A stretch of DNA of 64,000 bases, from positions 1,860,001 through 1,924,000 of the forward strand of contig JAMYGW020000002.1 in NCBI GenBank assembly GCA_025617375.2, in the 5' to 3' direction. Position numbers and translations under genes: made by a program. Positions 32,901 to 44,696 of the stretch are shown here, in pieces. This stretch comes from Acarospora socialis. Its lineage: Eukaryota; Ascomycota; Lecanoromycetes; Acarosporales; Acarosporaceae. The notes below the pieces were generated by a model that ran no database searches, had not been told where the DNA came from, and saw only the letters and a program-made list of their open reading frames with translations. The first letter of the stretch is position 1. The number at the start of each line of letters is the position of its first letter.

Positions 32901-33642
32901 CCAAGAGACGGTACAGCAAGCAGAAGACGACGCCGGAAGTGTAGACACAGATCCCGAAGACCTCTCTCTTCTCCTCTCTGATACAGAAGAAGAAGAACTC
33001 CCGAAGACTGATTTCGTACCTGGGACGCTTGATCATACTACCCTTCCACTCCTCGAGCCGCCGGCTTACGCGACGACGATGGCATCCAAGTCGCTCCAGA
33101 AAATGCTATCGTCAACTCTACATGTCCAAGAAGCAGAGCCTGCGCATGAACTAGGTTGGTACATCAATCCTGAGCTCGTAAGCAACATCTATCAATGGAT
33201 CGTGGAGCTTCATTCCTTCGAACCCAATTTGCCCATTGCCAAAGACATGAAGGCCAAGGGTCTCAAGAGTGTCGTATTGGAGATGCGTTTCGGGAAGGAT
33301 TATCCAATGAGCCCACCCTTCGTGCGAGTCATCCGTCCGCGTTTCTTGAGCTTCATGGCCGGCGGAGGGGGGCATGTAACTGCGGGTGGAGCACTCTGCA
33401 TGGAGTTACTCACCAGTTCAGGCTGGATCCCAGTATCGCCGATCGAGACGGTGTTGCTGCAGATACGCTTGGCCATGTCCAGCACGGATCCTAAGCCCGC
33501 GCGATTGGAGCCAGGACCTGTGAGGGATTACGGCATCGGGGAAGCAGTGGACGCGTTTGTCCGTGCTTGTGCCGCCCATGGTTGGACGGTTCCGAAGGAC
33601 TTTCATGCCTTCAGCAGTTTCGCTCGTAGTGCCTCGAAATAG
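29939..33642 (+). CDS. PARP-UBC fusion: ADP-ribosyltransferase plus E2-like domain
   Basis: Two exons (29939-30104, 30170-33642; 65-base intron) give 1212 residues. The N-terminal 90 residues end in a VLVPDVSEYPSNHQC block like an RWD/E2-related fold, followed by acidic segments. Around residue 798 is a PARP catalytic motif (FAWHGSPLANWHGIVREGL), then GHGCYHALDAATSMSYSG. The UBC domain lies at about 1059-1196: LEMRFGKDYPMSPPFVRVIRPRF and GGALCMELLTSSGWIPV with the putative active Cys. This E2 style, without HPN, resembles UBE2Q. In the PARP part the usual third-triad Glu position seems to be Pro (SRSPHLVVAQ), suggesting mono-transfer or inactivity. Combined ADP-ribosylation and ubiquitin conjugation is inferred; the fusion itself is known in fungi. 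Confidence 0.85.
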
Positions 33643-34799
33643 ATGACATCACACTTTTAGCCCTGTCTTCGGCTTTGGTGGTGATCTTACGAGGTTCGCG
33701 TTCTATTGTTGTTTATCTCTTTGCATTGCAGATGGAAGCATTGTTTACCGTATCCGGTGGCGGGAAAACTCCAGCAGGCACGCGAATGGTGCCGCACAGC
33801 AGAGCGTTGAGGAGTTGGTGGATCAAGTCCCCGAGCCCTGTGCTTCTGGAGACGGTATCTCTGACTAGACCTAGTGTATGAACACCAATGGATAGAATGA
33901 TACGTTCCAACAAGCCGACATAAACTGGATCGCATACAAAAGATCTAGATGACAGATCTGGAGCATTGTCATTGTCATGCCATACTCATACTGCCGCTTG
34001 CGCATCATGGAGAATCAACATCGCAAAGTCTGCGGCGGTCCTACTTCGGTAGTACATCAACCCTGCCCTTGGTGCGTTTGCAGAGTTGACTGCAGTACGG
34101 TAGCATGAGCTGGTAGAGATATCTCAACTGTCGATGACCTGATGTGACTGTTTCCTCTAATTGGAATGACTGGCACTTTATTACCTTAGTACCTACCTTA
34201 CCTAGGACTCAATGAGTCAGTAATTTCCCTCGTTGCTCCAGTCAAAGTCCGAGAGCCTCCGGATTTACGGTTAACTCCAAGTCACTGTCACAGCGTACCT
34301 ACCTACGTAAATGACTCACATTACTACCTGTAATAAGGGAGATGTACATGCGCTTCCTGTTGATAAAAGTCTTTGTTGAGTGCCGTCTTCCGGATGCTGC
34401 TGTACGAAGTACATACATCTCTTCGCTAAACTAAGGTATCCTGGTATCTTTTCTTAATTAATGCGCCGATAGGTAATCGATTAGGTTTGACTCACAGACC
34501 AACCAATTACGTAGAGGTCAACAGTCTTTTCTCTGGATTACCAATTGCACGGATGCAGGTATCAACATCTCATTCTCCTTAAGTATAATAATATGACGGC
34601 CGTCTTCTAGCACGTCTTGATTGTTAATCCTTTCATAGACCTACCTTAACCCTCTGTCTGTCCTTTGATTTCTCATCTTCTCCCTTCGTACTTACGCTTA
34701 TAAGAAGCTATTTGATCAAACGAACGCTAGAGACATACCCTTGAGTAATTTGCTACACTTTGAGATCGAAGGCACTTCAACTGCAAGGAATTTTCTAAA
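33643..34799. other. intergenic region
   Basis: Between the PARP-UBC gene and the ABC transporter. Several TACCTACCTTACCTAGG-type motifs cluster at 34180-34330. No credible coding frame. Confidence 0.5.
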
Positions 34800-37700
34800 A
34801 TGTGGGGGACTCAGCCAGACGAAATGTACCGGCGAGGTGCTGAACGTGACGGTATACTTTTTCCGATACGTTATGTGGTAGCTTCCGTTTACTTATTGAA
34901 GTAGTTACCAATATCAATTTACACAATCAAGATCTGGCGGCCGGAGGCCTGCCGGAGCGGAGCGAATTGACTGGCGCTACGACCTCTACCGCCGTGCCCA
35001 GCCCGCATGGAAGCTTCAATGAACCACTTGCCGGGACGTGGGGAGAACATGATGCTGGGGGACCCGTCAGTCATCGGATGGCAATGGAGGAATACGAACA
35101 GATGCGGCGAGAGCTCACACAGCTTTCCCACACACGATCCAGATCCACCACCCAAACACGACGAGCCGGAATCCTTCGGACTATCACCGGAAGGAGTACG
35201 AAAAGCAGGCGAACAACTAAAAGCAGAACTCAGAGGACTGGATCCGCCGCCGAAGATGCAAGCGAAACTGAAGAGGAGGATCTCGAGGCTGGGGATGCGG
35301 CGGAGAAAGAGGACGCGTTTGAACTGGGCGATTTCATACGAGACGGGCATTTTGAGAAGAGAACGGAAGAGGGCGCAAGTGCAAAGAAAGTTGGCGTTGT
35401 GTTCAAACATCTTACCGTCAAAGGTGTGGGCGCGTCGGCAAGCTTTGTCAGAACCTTGCCAGATGCGATTCTAGGTATGTCTCACTAACCCACATCATTG
35501 TCGACGTCTTGACATCGATCTAATAGACTGTCTTAGGCACTTTTGGCCCCGATCTATATCGTACAGTCTCCAGCTTCGTACCTGCGATACGGTTCGGAGG
35601 TCGTGGGCAGACGCGAGATATCATACACGACTTCACGGGCATAGTCCGAGACAGTGAGATGATGCTTGTTCTAGGACGACCCGGTAGCGGCTGCTCTACA
35701 TTTCTAAAAGCCATTGCCAACGATCGCGAAAGTTATGCTGAGGTCACTGGGGAAGTCACTTACGGTGGTATTTCAGCAACGGAGCAAAGGAAAAACTTCC
35801 GCGGAGAGGTCAATTATAATCCGGAAGACGACCAGCATTTTCCGACTCTCAATGTCTTGCAAACCCTCAAATTCTCTCTTCTCAACAAAACCAGGAAGCA
35901 CGACAAAGGGGGCATCCCTGTGATCATCGACGCTTTGTTGAAGATGTTTGGGATCAGTCATACTAAGTACACCCTTGTTGGTAATGAATACGTTCGGGGA
36001 ATCTCTGGTGGCGAAAGGAAGCGTGTTTCCATCGCGGAGACCTTGGCGACCAAGTCTACGGTGGTCTGCTGGGATAATTCGACCAGAGGACTTGATGCTA
36101 GCACAGCGTTGGACTACGCCAATTCACTCCGTGTTATGACAGACATCAGTAACAGGACTACATTGGTTACATTATATCAGGCAGGAGAGGACATCTACGA
36201 GCTAATGGACAAAGTACTACTAATAGACGAAGGGAGGATGCTCTTTCAAGGTCCTGCAAGCGATGCGAAAGACTACTTCGTCGACCTCGGGTTCTATTGC
36301 CCGGACAGACAGACTACAGCCGACTTCCTGACTTCAATCACCGATCCTGCTGAGAGACAATTCCGGGAGGGCTACGAAGCCTCCGCACCCAAATCTCCAG
36401 ATGAGCTGGAAAGAGCCTTCAAAAACAGCCACCACTACAAGAGAGTCCTCCAAGATATTGAGGACTACGAGGCTCAGTTGAAACGAACCGAACACGCAGA
36501 TGCTGAAGAATTCAAGCTGTCAGTGAAGGAGTCGAAGTCCAAGACCGTTTCGAAGAGATCGAGCTACACTGTTTCCTTTCTTAGACAGGTTTTAGGTACG
36601 TTATTGCAGAAGGAAGTTCCGTAAAGCATCTCAACTGACTGGGCAATAGCCTGCACGAAACGCGAGTTTTGGCTCATTTGGGGGGATAAAACGTCCCTGT
36701 ACACCAAATTCTTCATTATCATCTCGAACGGTCTCATCGTCGGATCTTTGTTCTATGACCAGCCCGATAGCACCGATGGTGCCTTTTCCCGAGGCGGGAC
36801 TGCCTTCTTCTCGATTCTATTTCTCGGTGAGACTACTAATATCATCCTGACCATGCCTAAATATTCTTGTTGATACTGACTTAATCACAACAGGCTGGCT
36901 CCAGCTTACTGAGCTGATGAAAGCTGTGTCCGGTCGCGTGGTCGTCGCTCGCCATAAGGAGTATGCATTCTACCGCCCTTCGGCTGTCAGCATCGCCCGG
37001 GTCGTGACGGATTTCCCACTGCTCCTACTCCAGGTCGTCATCTTCACCGTCATCATGTACTTCATGACAAACCTTGACGTCGACGTGTCCAAGTTCTTCA
37101 TCTATGCACTTTTCGTTTACACAACCACCATCTGCATCACCGCACTGTACCGAATGTTCGCAGCCTTATCGCCAACGATCGACGACGCAGTAAGATTCTC
37201 CGGTATTGCGCTGAACCTTTTAATCATCTACACTGGATATGTCATACCTAAACCACAGCTTTTGCATCAGAAGATCTGGTTCGGCTGGCTGTACTATGTC
37301 AACCCATTAGCTTACTCCTTTGAAGCTGTTTTGACGAACGAGTTCAGTGGCAAGGTGATGCCATGCGCACCAGGTCAGCTTGTACCTCAGGGGCCAGGCG
37401 TGGATTCACGATATCAAGGATGTGCATTGCCCGGGGCACAAGTGGGTAGAACAAGTGTGACGGGAGAGGACTATCTGTTGACAACCTATCAATAGTGAGT
37501 AGGGAATGAGCCAGTGATAGTGTCACATCAGCTAAATTTGCACTGTAGTACACGTTCCCACCTTTGGCAAAACTTTGGCGTTATCATCGCTTTTACGGTC
37601 CTTTATATTCTGGTCACTGCAATCGCTTCCGAGCTATTCTCGTTCGTTGGTGGAGCGGTCGGAGCCACTGTCTTCAAAAGGTCTAAAAAGGCAAAACAGC

Positions 37701-39946
37701 AGGTCGCTGCGGCTTCGGCCGTTGCTGATGAGGAGAAAGGTGCCGATGCAGGCGCCAATAGCAGCAAGTCGAGTGGCCATACTGAGACTGGTGGCGACGA
37801 GCAGGTTCAGGGGCTTTCGAAAAGCGAAAGTATCTTTACCTTCAGCAATGTCGAATACAGCGTGCCGTACCAGGGTGGGCAGCGCAAGCTTCTAAACAAA
37901 GTCAGTGGCTACGCTAAACCTGGCGTCATGATAGCCCTTGTTGGCGCATCCGGGGCTGGGAAGTCAACTTTACTCAACACGCTTTCGCAACGACAGAAGA
38001 TGGGCGTTGTATCCGGAGACATGCTTGTTGATGGGCGGCCCCTTGGCCCTGAGTTCCAGCGAGGTACTGGATTTTGTGAACAGATGGACCTGCACGACGG
38101 CACAGCGACGATCCGAGAAGCTTTAGAGTTCTCCGCGATTCTCCGGCAGGAGCGTCATGTTCCTCGTGAAGAGAAGCTCGCTTATGTCGACAAGATCATC
38201 GACCTCCTTGAGCTCAACGACATCCAGGATGCGGTTGTGATGTCCCTAGGTGTAGAGCAAAAGAAGAGACTCACCATCGGTGTTGAACTCGCCGCGAAAC
38301 CATCACTACTTCTCTTTCTCGATGAACCTACTAGGTGAGTTCTTGACGTCGCGCTTGCCCTATCGCGGAATCTCGCTAACATATACGGTAGTGGGCTTGA
38401 TAGCCAGTCAGCGTTCTCCATTGTACAATTCTTGAAGAAGCTTTGCCACGCCGGTCAAGCCATTATTTGCACGATACATCAGCCATCTTCCATTCTGATC
38501 CAGGAGTTTGACATGATCCTCGCCCTCAACCCAGGAGGCAATACGTTTTATTTCGGACCGGTAGGCGAGAATGGCAGTGCAATCATCAAATATTTTGCCG
38601 ATCGCGGAGTCGATTGTCCACCGTCGAAGAATGTTGCAGAGTTCATTCTGGAGACTGCGGCAAAGGGAGGCAAGCGTGCCGATGGCAAAAGACTCAACTG
38701 GAACACCGAGTGGAGAAACTCGGCCGAAAAGAAAGAGCTACTTGCTGAGATCGATAGAATCAATTCTGAGCGCAGCAGCAAACCCGGGCCACAGGCGGAT
38801 ACCCAACACGAATTTGCCTCGCCGGTTTGGCTGCAGATTACCACACTGACAAAGAGAATGTTTCGGCAATACTGGCGGGACCCATCCTACCTATATGGCA
38901 AGCTCTTCGTTTCCGTCATCATCGGCATCTTCAACGGCTTCACGTTCTGGAAACTGGGTAATAGCGTCCAGGACATGCAAAACCGGATGTTCACATCCTT
39001 CATGATCCTGGTCATCCCACCGACCATCGTCAACGGCGTCGTGCCCAAGTTCTACCAAAACCGGGCGCTCTGGGAGGCACGAGAGCTGCCGTCTCGAATC
39101 TACGGCTGGGTCGCCTTCTGCACCGCCAACGTGGTGACCGAAATCCCATTCTCCATCATCGGCGGCCTCGTCTACTGGTTGCTCTGGTACTACCCGACCG
39201 GCCTCCCACGCGACTCCGCCACAGCAGGCTACGTCTTCCTCATGACGATCCTATTCTTCCTGTTCCAGACCTCCTGGGGCCAATGGATCTGCGCCTTTGC
39301 CCCATCCTTCACCGTCATCTCCAACGTAAGCCTCCTCCACACCTGCCGCTTCCCCCACACCCACCAAAACAAACCCCTTCTAACACAAAACTACCAGGTC
39401 CTCCCCTTCTTCTTCGTCATATTCTCCCTCTTCAACGGCGTCGTGCGCCCTTACTCCCAACTCTCCCCCTTCTGGCGCTACTGGCTCTACTACCTGAACC
39501 CGTCGACCTACTGGATCGGCGGCGTCCTGTCCGCCACCCTGCCCTCCATCCCCGTCTCCTGCCTCCCCACCGAAGCCGCCCGCTTCGACCCGCCCCCCGG
39601 CCAGACCTGCGCCCAGCACGCCGCAGCCTTCGTCTCCGCCGTCGCGCGCCAGGGCTATCTCCTGAACCCGCAGGCCACGAGCGATTGCGGCTATTGTCCG
39701 TATAGCGATGGGGCGGAGTATTTGCGGACGCTGAATGTGAGGCCGGCGGATAAGTGGAGGGATTTGGGGATTTTTGCGGCGTTTTGTGTGAGTAATTGGG
39801 CGTTGGTTTATTTCTTTATCTATACGGTGAGGGTGAGGGGGTGGAGTTTTGGGTTGGGGAGCGTGTTTGGGGGGTTGGGGAAAATGGTCAGGGTCGTGAA
39901 GGGGTTGGTTATGAAGGTGGGGAGGAGGAGGCGGGGAGGGATGTAG
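34800..39946 (+). CDS. PDR-type ABCG multidrug transporter
   Basis: Eight exons fit: 34800-34851, 34932-35474, 35537-36595, 36650-36826, 36894-37494, 37549-38334, 38392-39325 and 39398-39946, totalling 1566 residues. Layout is the full-size fungal (NBD-TMD)x2. NBD1 has Walker A GRPGSGCST (about residue 244), signature VRGISGGERKR and Walker B VVCWDNSTRGLD. NBD2 has GASGAGKSTLL (about 948), the altered signature LGVEQKKRLTIG and LLLFLDEPTSGLDSQSAF. The Cys for Lys in the first Walker A is the normal PDR asymmetry. Two six-helix membrane blocks follow the NBDs. Such pumps export azoles, plant toxins and other hydrophobic compounds at the plasma membrane. The first coding exon is only 52 bases and is inferred from frame and splice phase; the following exon has no early ATG. 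Confidence 0.9.
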
Positions 39947-40861
39947 GGTTTGGATCGTGAGAAAGCCATTGAAGAGGAGGAGGAGGAGGAGGAGGAACGG
40001 AGAGCTTCGTGGAGGATTAGAGTGCGCTCTGCATTGCTGGTGTTTTTAGCGCTTAGATGGGACGTGGATGGCGCATTTGTTTCTTCAAAAGAGGGATTAG
40101 CCCTTACCTAGAATAGAGAATCTGACGTGCGTAATATTTGACGATAGTCCCATCTATTGCCTTTGTCGTTGAAACATGTAGCTACCGCTTCCTTTCCGCA
40201 TAGCCTTATCCTCATACCCATCCCATGGCGCCTGCTACCATTCGCCCACACGCTTCACCCCTAAGTGCCATAGATTGGCTCGACCTTCTTCTCTACGGTA
40301 TAGCGAGCAACGTAAGTTGAAGCCACCACTCCGACGGTCGATAGAACGACGAGGCCGACGTATTTGCGTGAAGCTCATCTCGACCGTTTGCAGGGGCATT
40401 CATCCTTGGATCTAAGCTTGGTCGCAAATCTCAAGCACTTGCTCAAGTCTTCATGGTTCTTGGTCGTAAATGATTGCATCAGCTTAGTCCCCATGGACCT
40501 GGGCAAACGCAGTCATTTACGACCTGGAACTGTACGTGCAGAGCGTGTTCGTTGACTCTTGCCCTTCGCCGTTTGGGTCGCAGTTGATATGGAAGCCGAG
40601 GCGGAAGGCGCGAAGTTTGAGTTTGGTATTGGGAGGCTTGTTGTGGTGTTTTAGAAAGATCAGATTGGCCTCGGCTGTGCTCTTGGGGATATACCATGTG
40701 GACTGCTGTGGAGATGCCGCATCGGGGCGCTTCAGGCGAACGCAATGGGGGTTTCTGCTTCCGTCATTAGGATAAGCAGGTTACGGTGCTGCACGTATTT
40801 TTGAAACACGTCCGCCACCTTCCAAATGCTAGTTGTCGCCAGAGGGTTGAGTCCGGGTGTG
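39947..40861. other. intergenic region with possible gene fragment
   Basis: 3' side of the ABC transporter and of GPI15, which converge. A GAG-rich trinucleotide tract lies at 39971-39996. On the minus strand at about 40735-40530 one frame reads coherently (STWYIPKSTAEANLIFLKHH, then LKLRAFRLGFHINCDPNGEG) but has no clear start or relative, so it may be an exon remnant. Confidence 0.35.
39971..39996 (+). repeat. GAG/AGG trinucleotide tract
   Basis: About eight AGG units in the 3' region of the transporter gene; a simple repeat. Confidence 0.8.
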
Positions 40862-41690
40862 TCATGATTTCGGCTCATACAGACAAGCTCTCGCGCCCCT
40901 CCATACCTCCTCGACGATCTTCCTCTTCGGCAATAGTTTCTACACTCATATTAGCCCCAACTCTTCATTGGCTCCTCCTACCGTCTATCGGTGAAGGCGA
41001 GAGAAAGGTATCGATGCAGACTCACAGGAAACACAACGACGACCTCCCCTTCGCCTTCCACTATAACTGCTAGGTAAAACCGCACTTCGAACCCCTTGAA
41101 CGCTTCATGGATGAAGATGTCTTGGATCTGGTCGGTCGGTATGAAGCGCGTCGTGGAGGTGGATAGGTAGGTGGGTGAGGAGGTGGAGGTTTGGATGCCG
41201 AGGCCGCGGAGGACGAGGAGGGATTCTTCTGTTGGTAGATTGGGTCAGAGCGCTTTGTGGTCTTTTCGCACGGTAGTAGTAGGAGGGCAAATGTAAGGAA
41301 AGAAAGGAGTTCAGATTCTCGTTTCGGGCGCCAGGGGAGTAAGAGCGTACCGGTGTAGCAGTTCCGGAAAGCAATATAGACGATCGCGAAAGCTGCGGGG
41401 ATGAGGATGCGCCAGCTGATTTTTTCTGCTACAGACGTTACGAAGTGGGCAACGGCACCTCCTAGAAGTTTTGTTCGGTACACACTGACGCCAGGGAGCT
41501 GCGGGCTAGTCGAGACTTTCGCGGTGGTGATTAGAAAAACGGAGAGGCCAAGCAGAAGGCGGAGAAGGATGGTCAGGTAGAAGATCACGCGCGCCGAGAA
41601 AGATGTGCGGAGAGGTGCATTTGAAGCTGTGAACGAAACGGTCGTGGGTGACGGATGACGTGTGGTGAGGTGCGTGGCAGGGTTGAGCAT
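40862..41690 (-). CDS. GPI15: GPI15/PIG-H, GPI-GlcNAc transferase subunit
   Basis: Three exons (41690-41351, 41228-41026, 40939-40862) give 206 residues. Two membrane helices come first (VIFYLTILLRLLLGLSVFLI and WRILIPAAFAIVYIAF). Across the splice follows the PIG-H domain: ESLLVLRGLGIQTST, TTRFIPTDQIQDIFIHEAFK, GFEVRFYLAVIVEGEGEVVV, and the conserved end LPKRKIVEEVWRGARACLYEP. The protein is part of the ER complex that adds GlcNAc to phosphatidylinositol, the first step of GPI-anchor synthesis. The single long frame read through the first intron is misleading; the splice is required to recover the domain. It is divergent from the Hub1-like gene with 185 bases between starts. Confidence 0.9.
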
Positions 41691-41875
41691 TGTGGAAGTA
41701 CGGGGCTGCTTTTTTTGAATGCTTCTGCGCGAAGATCATGATAGAGGTCGGAGATCGGTGGTTGGTTACTCCGTATCGTAGGGCTTAGCGAGGATCGCCA
41801 GCTAAGTTTTGGCGTTGATAAGATTGCTATTTAAGTTGTAGGTAAGATCGGTGACATCCCGACAACTCAGTTACC
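41691..41875. promoter_or_regulatory. bidirectional promoter, GPI15 / Hub1-like
   Basis: Only 185 bases separate the two divergent start codons, so both promoters must lie here. No clear TATA box. Confidence 0.6.
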
Positions 41876-42551
41876 ATGCCAAGTCCGCGATCGAGGTCAA
41901 GATCACCATCGCCGCGCCGGGAAGAACGCAGGAGGTCAAGGTCACCGAGAAGAAGGCGTGATGACGATCGGCCGAAACGTGGAGGAAGAGGTTTCAAGTG
42001 GAAGGAAAAGCGGCAGGACGAGGACGGACGTGGCGAGGAAGGAGAGCGTAGATTAGAGCGAGGTTACAGAGACAGAGACCGAGAACGACCAAGATCTCCA
42101 GCTAGGGCGAAGGTTTCAGAGGATACCATAGAGAAGCCGAAAAAAGACAAGAAGGAGAGAAAGGAGAAGAAAGCTGCGCCCTCATCAGCGCCGACTGGGG
42201 AGCCGATGATTATTGTCAACGTCAACGATCGACTGGGGACCAAGGCTGCAATACCATGTCTAGCGTCGGACCCTATTAGTAAGTCTCTGGCACCGTTCCC
42301 TGTCAGTATCTGGATGCGCGCTCACGTCTCGCAGAGCTCTTCAAAGCACAGGTGGCTGCGAGGATTGGTCGCCAACCTCATGAGATTCTCCTGAAACGGC
42401 AAGGTGAAAGACCATTCAAGGACCAGCTGACACTTGAGGACTATGGAGTCAGTAATGGTGTTCAGCTTGATTTGTGAGCGCCCTACGATTCTGTGGTCGC
42501 AATCAAGGTACTGATATTATACGTGATAGGGAACTTGACACTGGAGATTAG
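41876..42551 (+). CDS. RS/KE-rich protein with C-terminal Hub1/UBL5-like domain
   Basis: Three exons (41876-42278, 42335-42473, 42530-42551) give 187 residues. The first 110 residues are Arg/Ser-rich (PSPRSRSRSPSPRREERRR) then Lys/Glu-rich. From about residue 111 a ubiquitin-like domain begins: MIIVNVNDRLGTKAAIPC, DPIKLFKAQVAARIGRQ, ILLKRQGERPFKDQLTLEDY and GVSNGVQLDLELDTGD. The NDRLG motif and FKD-x-x-L-x-DY text match Hub1/UBL5, a spliceosomal ubiquitin-like protein that binds HIND motifs of Snu66 and Prp38. It lacks the usual double-Tyr end and has a long RS extension, which should add nuclear-speckle or snRNP targeting. A role in pre-mRNA splicing is inferred. Confidence 0.8.
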
Positions 42552-43241
42552 CTGGCCAGGTCTTCATCTGTTCTAGCATCTGAGACTGATACCCTACGTA
42601 TTATGCGAAGTTCGGGATGCACTTTGTGTGTTTCACCTTACTAAGGTATGATAAACAAGCATTGCAGCATATGGCCCTAGTACTGTGGGCTCTGAACCTT
42701 ACTCTGGCGAGCAGCAGATTGTGTTCCTGAAAAGTTTTGGATGCTGTCAATTGAAATGTACAGCGGCTCAAATAGGTAAACCATACCTTACCATCTTGCC
42801 CAGGCACTTCCTATACCTACCTCACTCGTGCCTACCTAGGCAGGTAGGTGGTCTGCAGTAGTTGGATGCGTCATAAGCTGGGGTAAGGGTAAATCTGTTA
42901 TCGATAAGACTATCTAGCTATTTGCGGTCAAGCCCACTGCGTTTCTTCTTTTACCGAGGGCCCGGGTATGTGTTTCAACCTTTTGAGGAATTTTTTATTA
43001 CCGCTCAAGTTGCAGAGTCCCCGCCATTTCAACGCAATACTCAGACTCAATCATGCTCATATCGTCCAAGTCTTTTGACCTGCGAGTGGAAGATTGTCTT
43101 GGCTGACAGCTAGGAAGATATCGCCTTTCAGATCATCGACCGCTGGCTCAAGTCAGATCCTACCGAGGGCTCAAATAGATCGAGAGAGTCGAATCATTGC
43201 AGTAGGCGAACAATCGCCATCTTCAGAGTCGATCTGCCATC
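42552..43241. other. intergenic region
   Basis: Upstream of the PRPP synthetase gene. It holds CCTACCTAGGCAGGTAGG near 42832, a clear example of the recurring palindrome. No credible coding frame. Confidence 0.5.
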
Positions 43242-44696
43242 ATGGTCCGAAACATGGTCGTCTTGGGTGGAAGCTCACATCCTCAATTGAACGAAACCAT
43301 CTGCAATCACCTTGGCATCCCTCCAGCGAACATACTCCTCTCCAAATTCTCAGTCGGAGAGACTAGGGTCGAGATCAAAGAGTCTGTCCGCGGAAAGGAC
43401 GTCTATATCATACAATCGGGGGGTGGAAAAGTCAATGATCATCTCATGGAACTTCTCATCACCATCTCCGCATGCAAAACAGCCTCCGCGAAACGAGTGA
43501 CAGCAGTACTTCCACTGTTCCCGTACTCACGTCAGAGTGACATACCGTACGACAAGACTGGCGCTCCACTTACGAAGTCATCCACTAGACCTAACAAGTC
43601 GGAGTTCACTTTCGACAGCCGTCCAGAAACACCATATCCGGGACGACCCGAGAGCACAGGGCTTACAAATGGCGTCGATGGTCTACACAAGAGCCTTGTC
43701 AAGGTACAGCTCGACGATTCACCTTCAAGTTCTACCAGCCCACAGAGTGCTCGCTATGGCCGTTATACCAATGGTTACCCTAAACGCAGCGACACGATGG
43801 ATTCGACCAAATCGGACACGAGTGGCCGGCAACGCAATACCTCAAACTCTTCGTTAAGCAACGGCATTACACAATCTGATAACGCAACCGCGAACTCCAG
43901 CGCGTCGAAAAGTTCCTTTCAGGCGAGTCCGGGTTACAAGCAATGGGTAGCCCAGGCCGGTACGCTGGTGGCCGACCTGCTCACCTGCGCTGGAGCCGAT
44001 CATATCATAACCATGGATCTGCACGATCCGCAATATCAAGGGTTCTTCGACATACCTGTCGACAACCTGTACGGAAGACCACTGCTCAAAAGATATATTC
44101 AGTACAACATCCCAGACTACCAGCAAGCGGTAATCGTCAGTCCTGACGCCGGCGGAGCCAAAAGAGCTACTGCTATTGCGGATGGGTTGGGGATGGACTT
44201 TGCCCTGATCCACAAGGTACAATGCACCGTTCACTAGTGGGAGGCTTGATACTCAATCACCCATAGGAACGTCGTCCGACCCGTATCACGGATCGCCAGA
44301 ACGCAACCATGATGCTCGTCGGCGACGTTGCTAATCGTCTGGCCATTCTGGTCGACGATCTAGCGGATACGTCGAACACCATTACGCGTGCTGCAAAACT
44401 GTTGAAGAAGGAGGGAGCTACTAAGGTGTATGCTCTGCTCACGCACGGTGTCTTGAGCGGCGATGCCATCGAACGGATCAATGCCAGTGCGCTTGACAAA
44501 GTCGTCGTGACAAACAGTGTGCCTCAAGAGGAGAATAAGAAGCGATGTCCGAAACTAGAGGTTTTAGAGATTGGCACCGTATTCGCAGAGGTAGGGAGAT
44601 AACCTTCCCCTACTGACGTCAAGCTAACCATGTCATTAGGCAATCCGGCGAGTGCATCATGGAGAGAGCATTAGTGTTCTCTTTCAGTACGATTAG
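43242..44696 (+). CDS. PRS1: ribose-phosphate pyrophosphokinase (PRPP synthetase, Prs1 type)
   Basis: Three exons (43242-44216, 44267-44590, 44640-44696) give 451 residues. Family motifs: VVLGGSSHPQL, GETRVEIKESVRGKDVYIIQ, AVLPLFPYSRQSD, DHIITMDLHDPQYQGFFDIP, VIVSPDAGGAKRAT and the PRPP-binding loop LVDDLADTSNTI. Between SDIPYDKTG and YKQWVAQAG an insertion of about 125 Ser/Thr/Pro-rich residues interrupts the conserved core; this non-homologous region is the hallmark of yeast Prs1. The enzyme makes PRPP from ribose 5-phosphate and ATP for nucleotide, His and Trp synthesis, working as a hetero-oligomer with other Prs subunits. The Prs1 insertion is tied to cell-wall integrity signalling in yeast. 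Confidence 0.93.

Noticed and set aside
41070-41690. Unspliced 206-codon membrane protein
   Set aside because: Reading through the first intron loses the PIG-H domain, which splicing restores in another frame.
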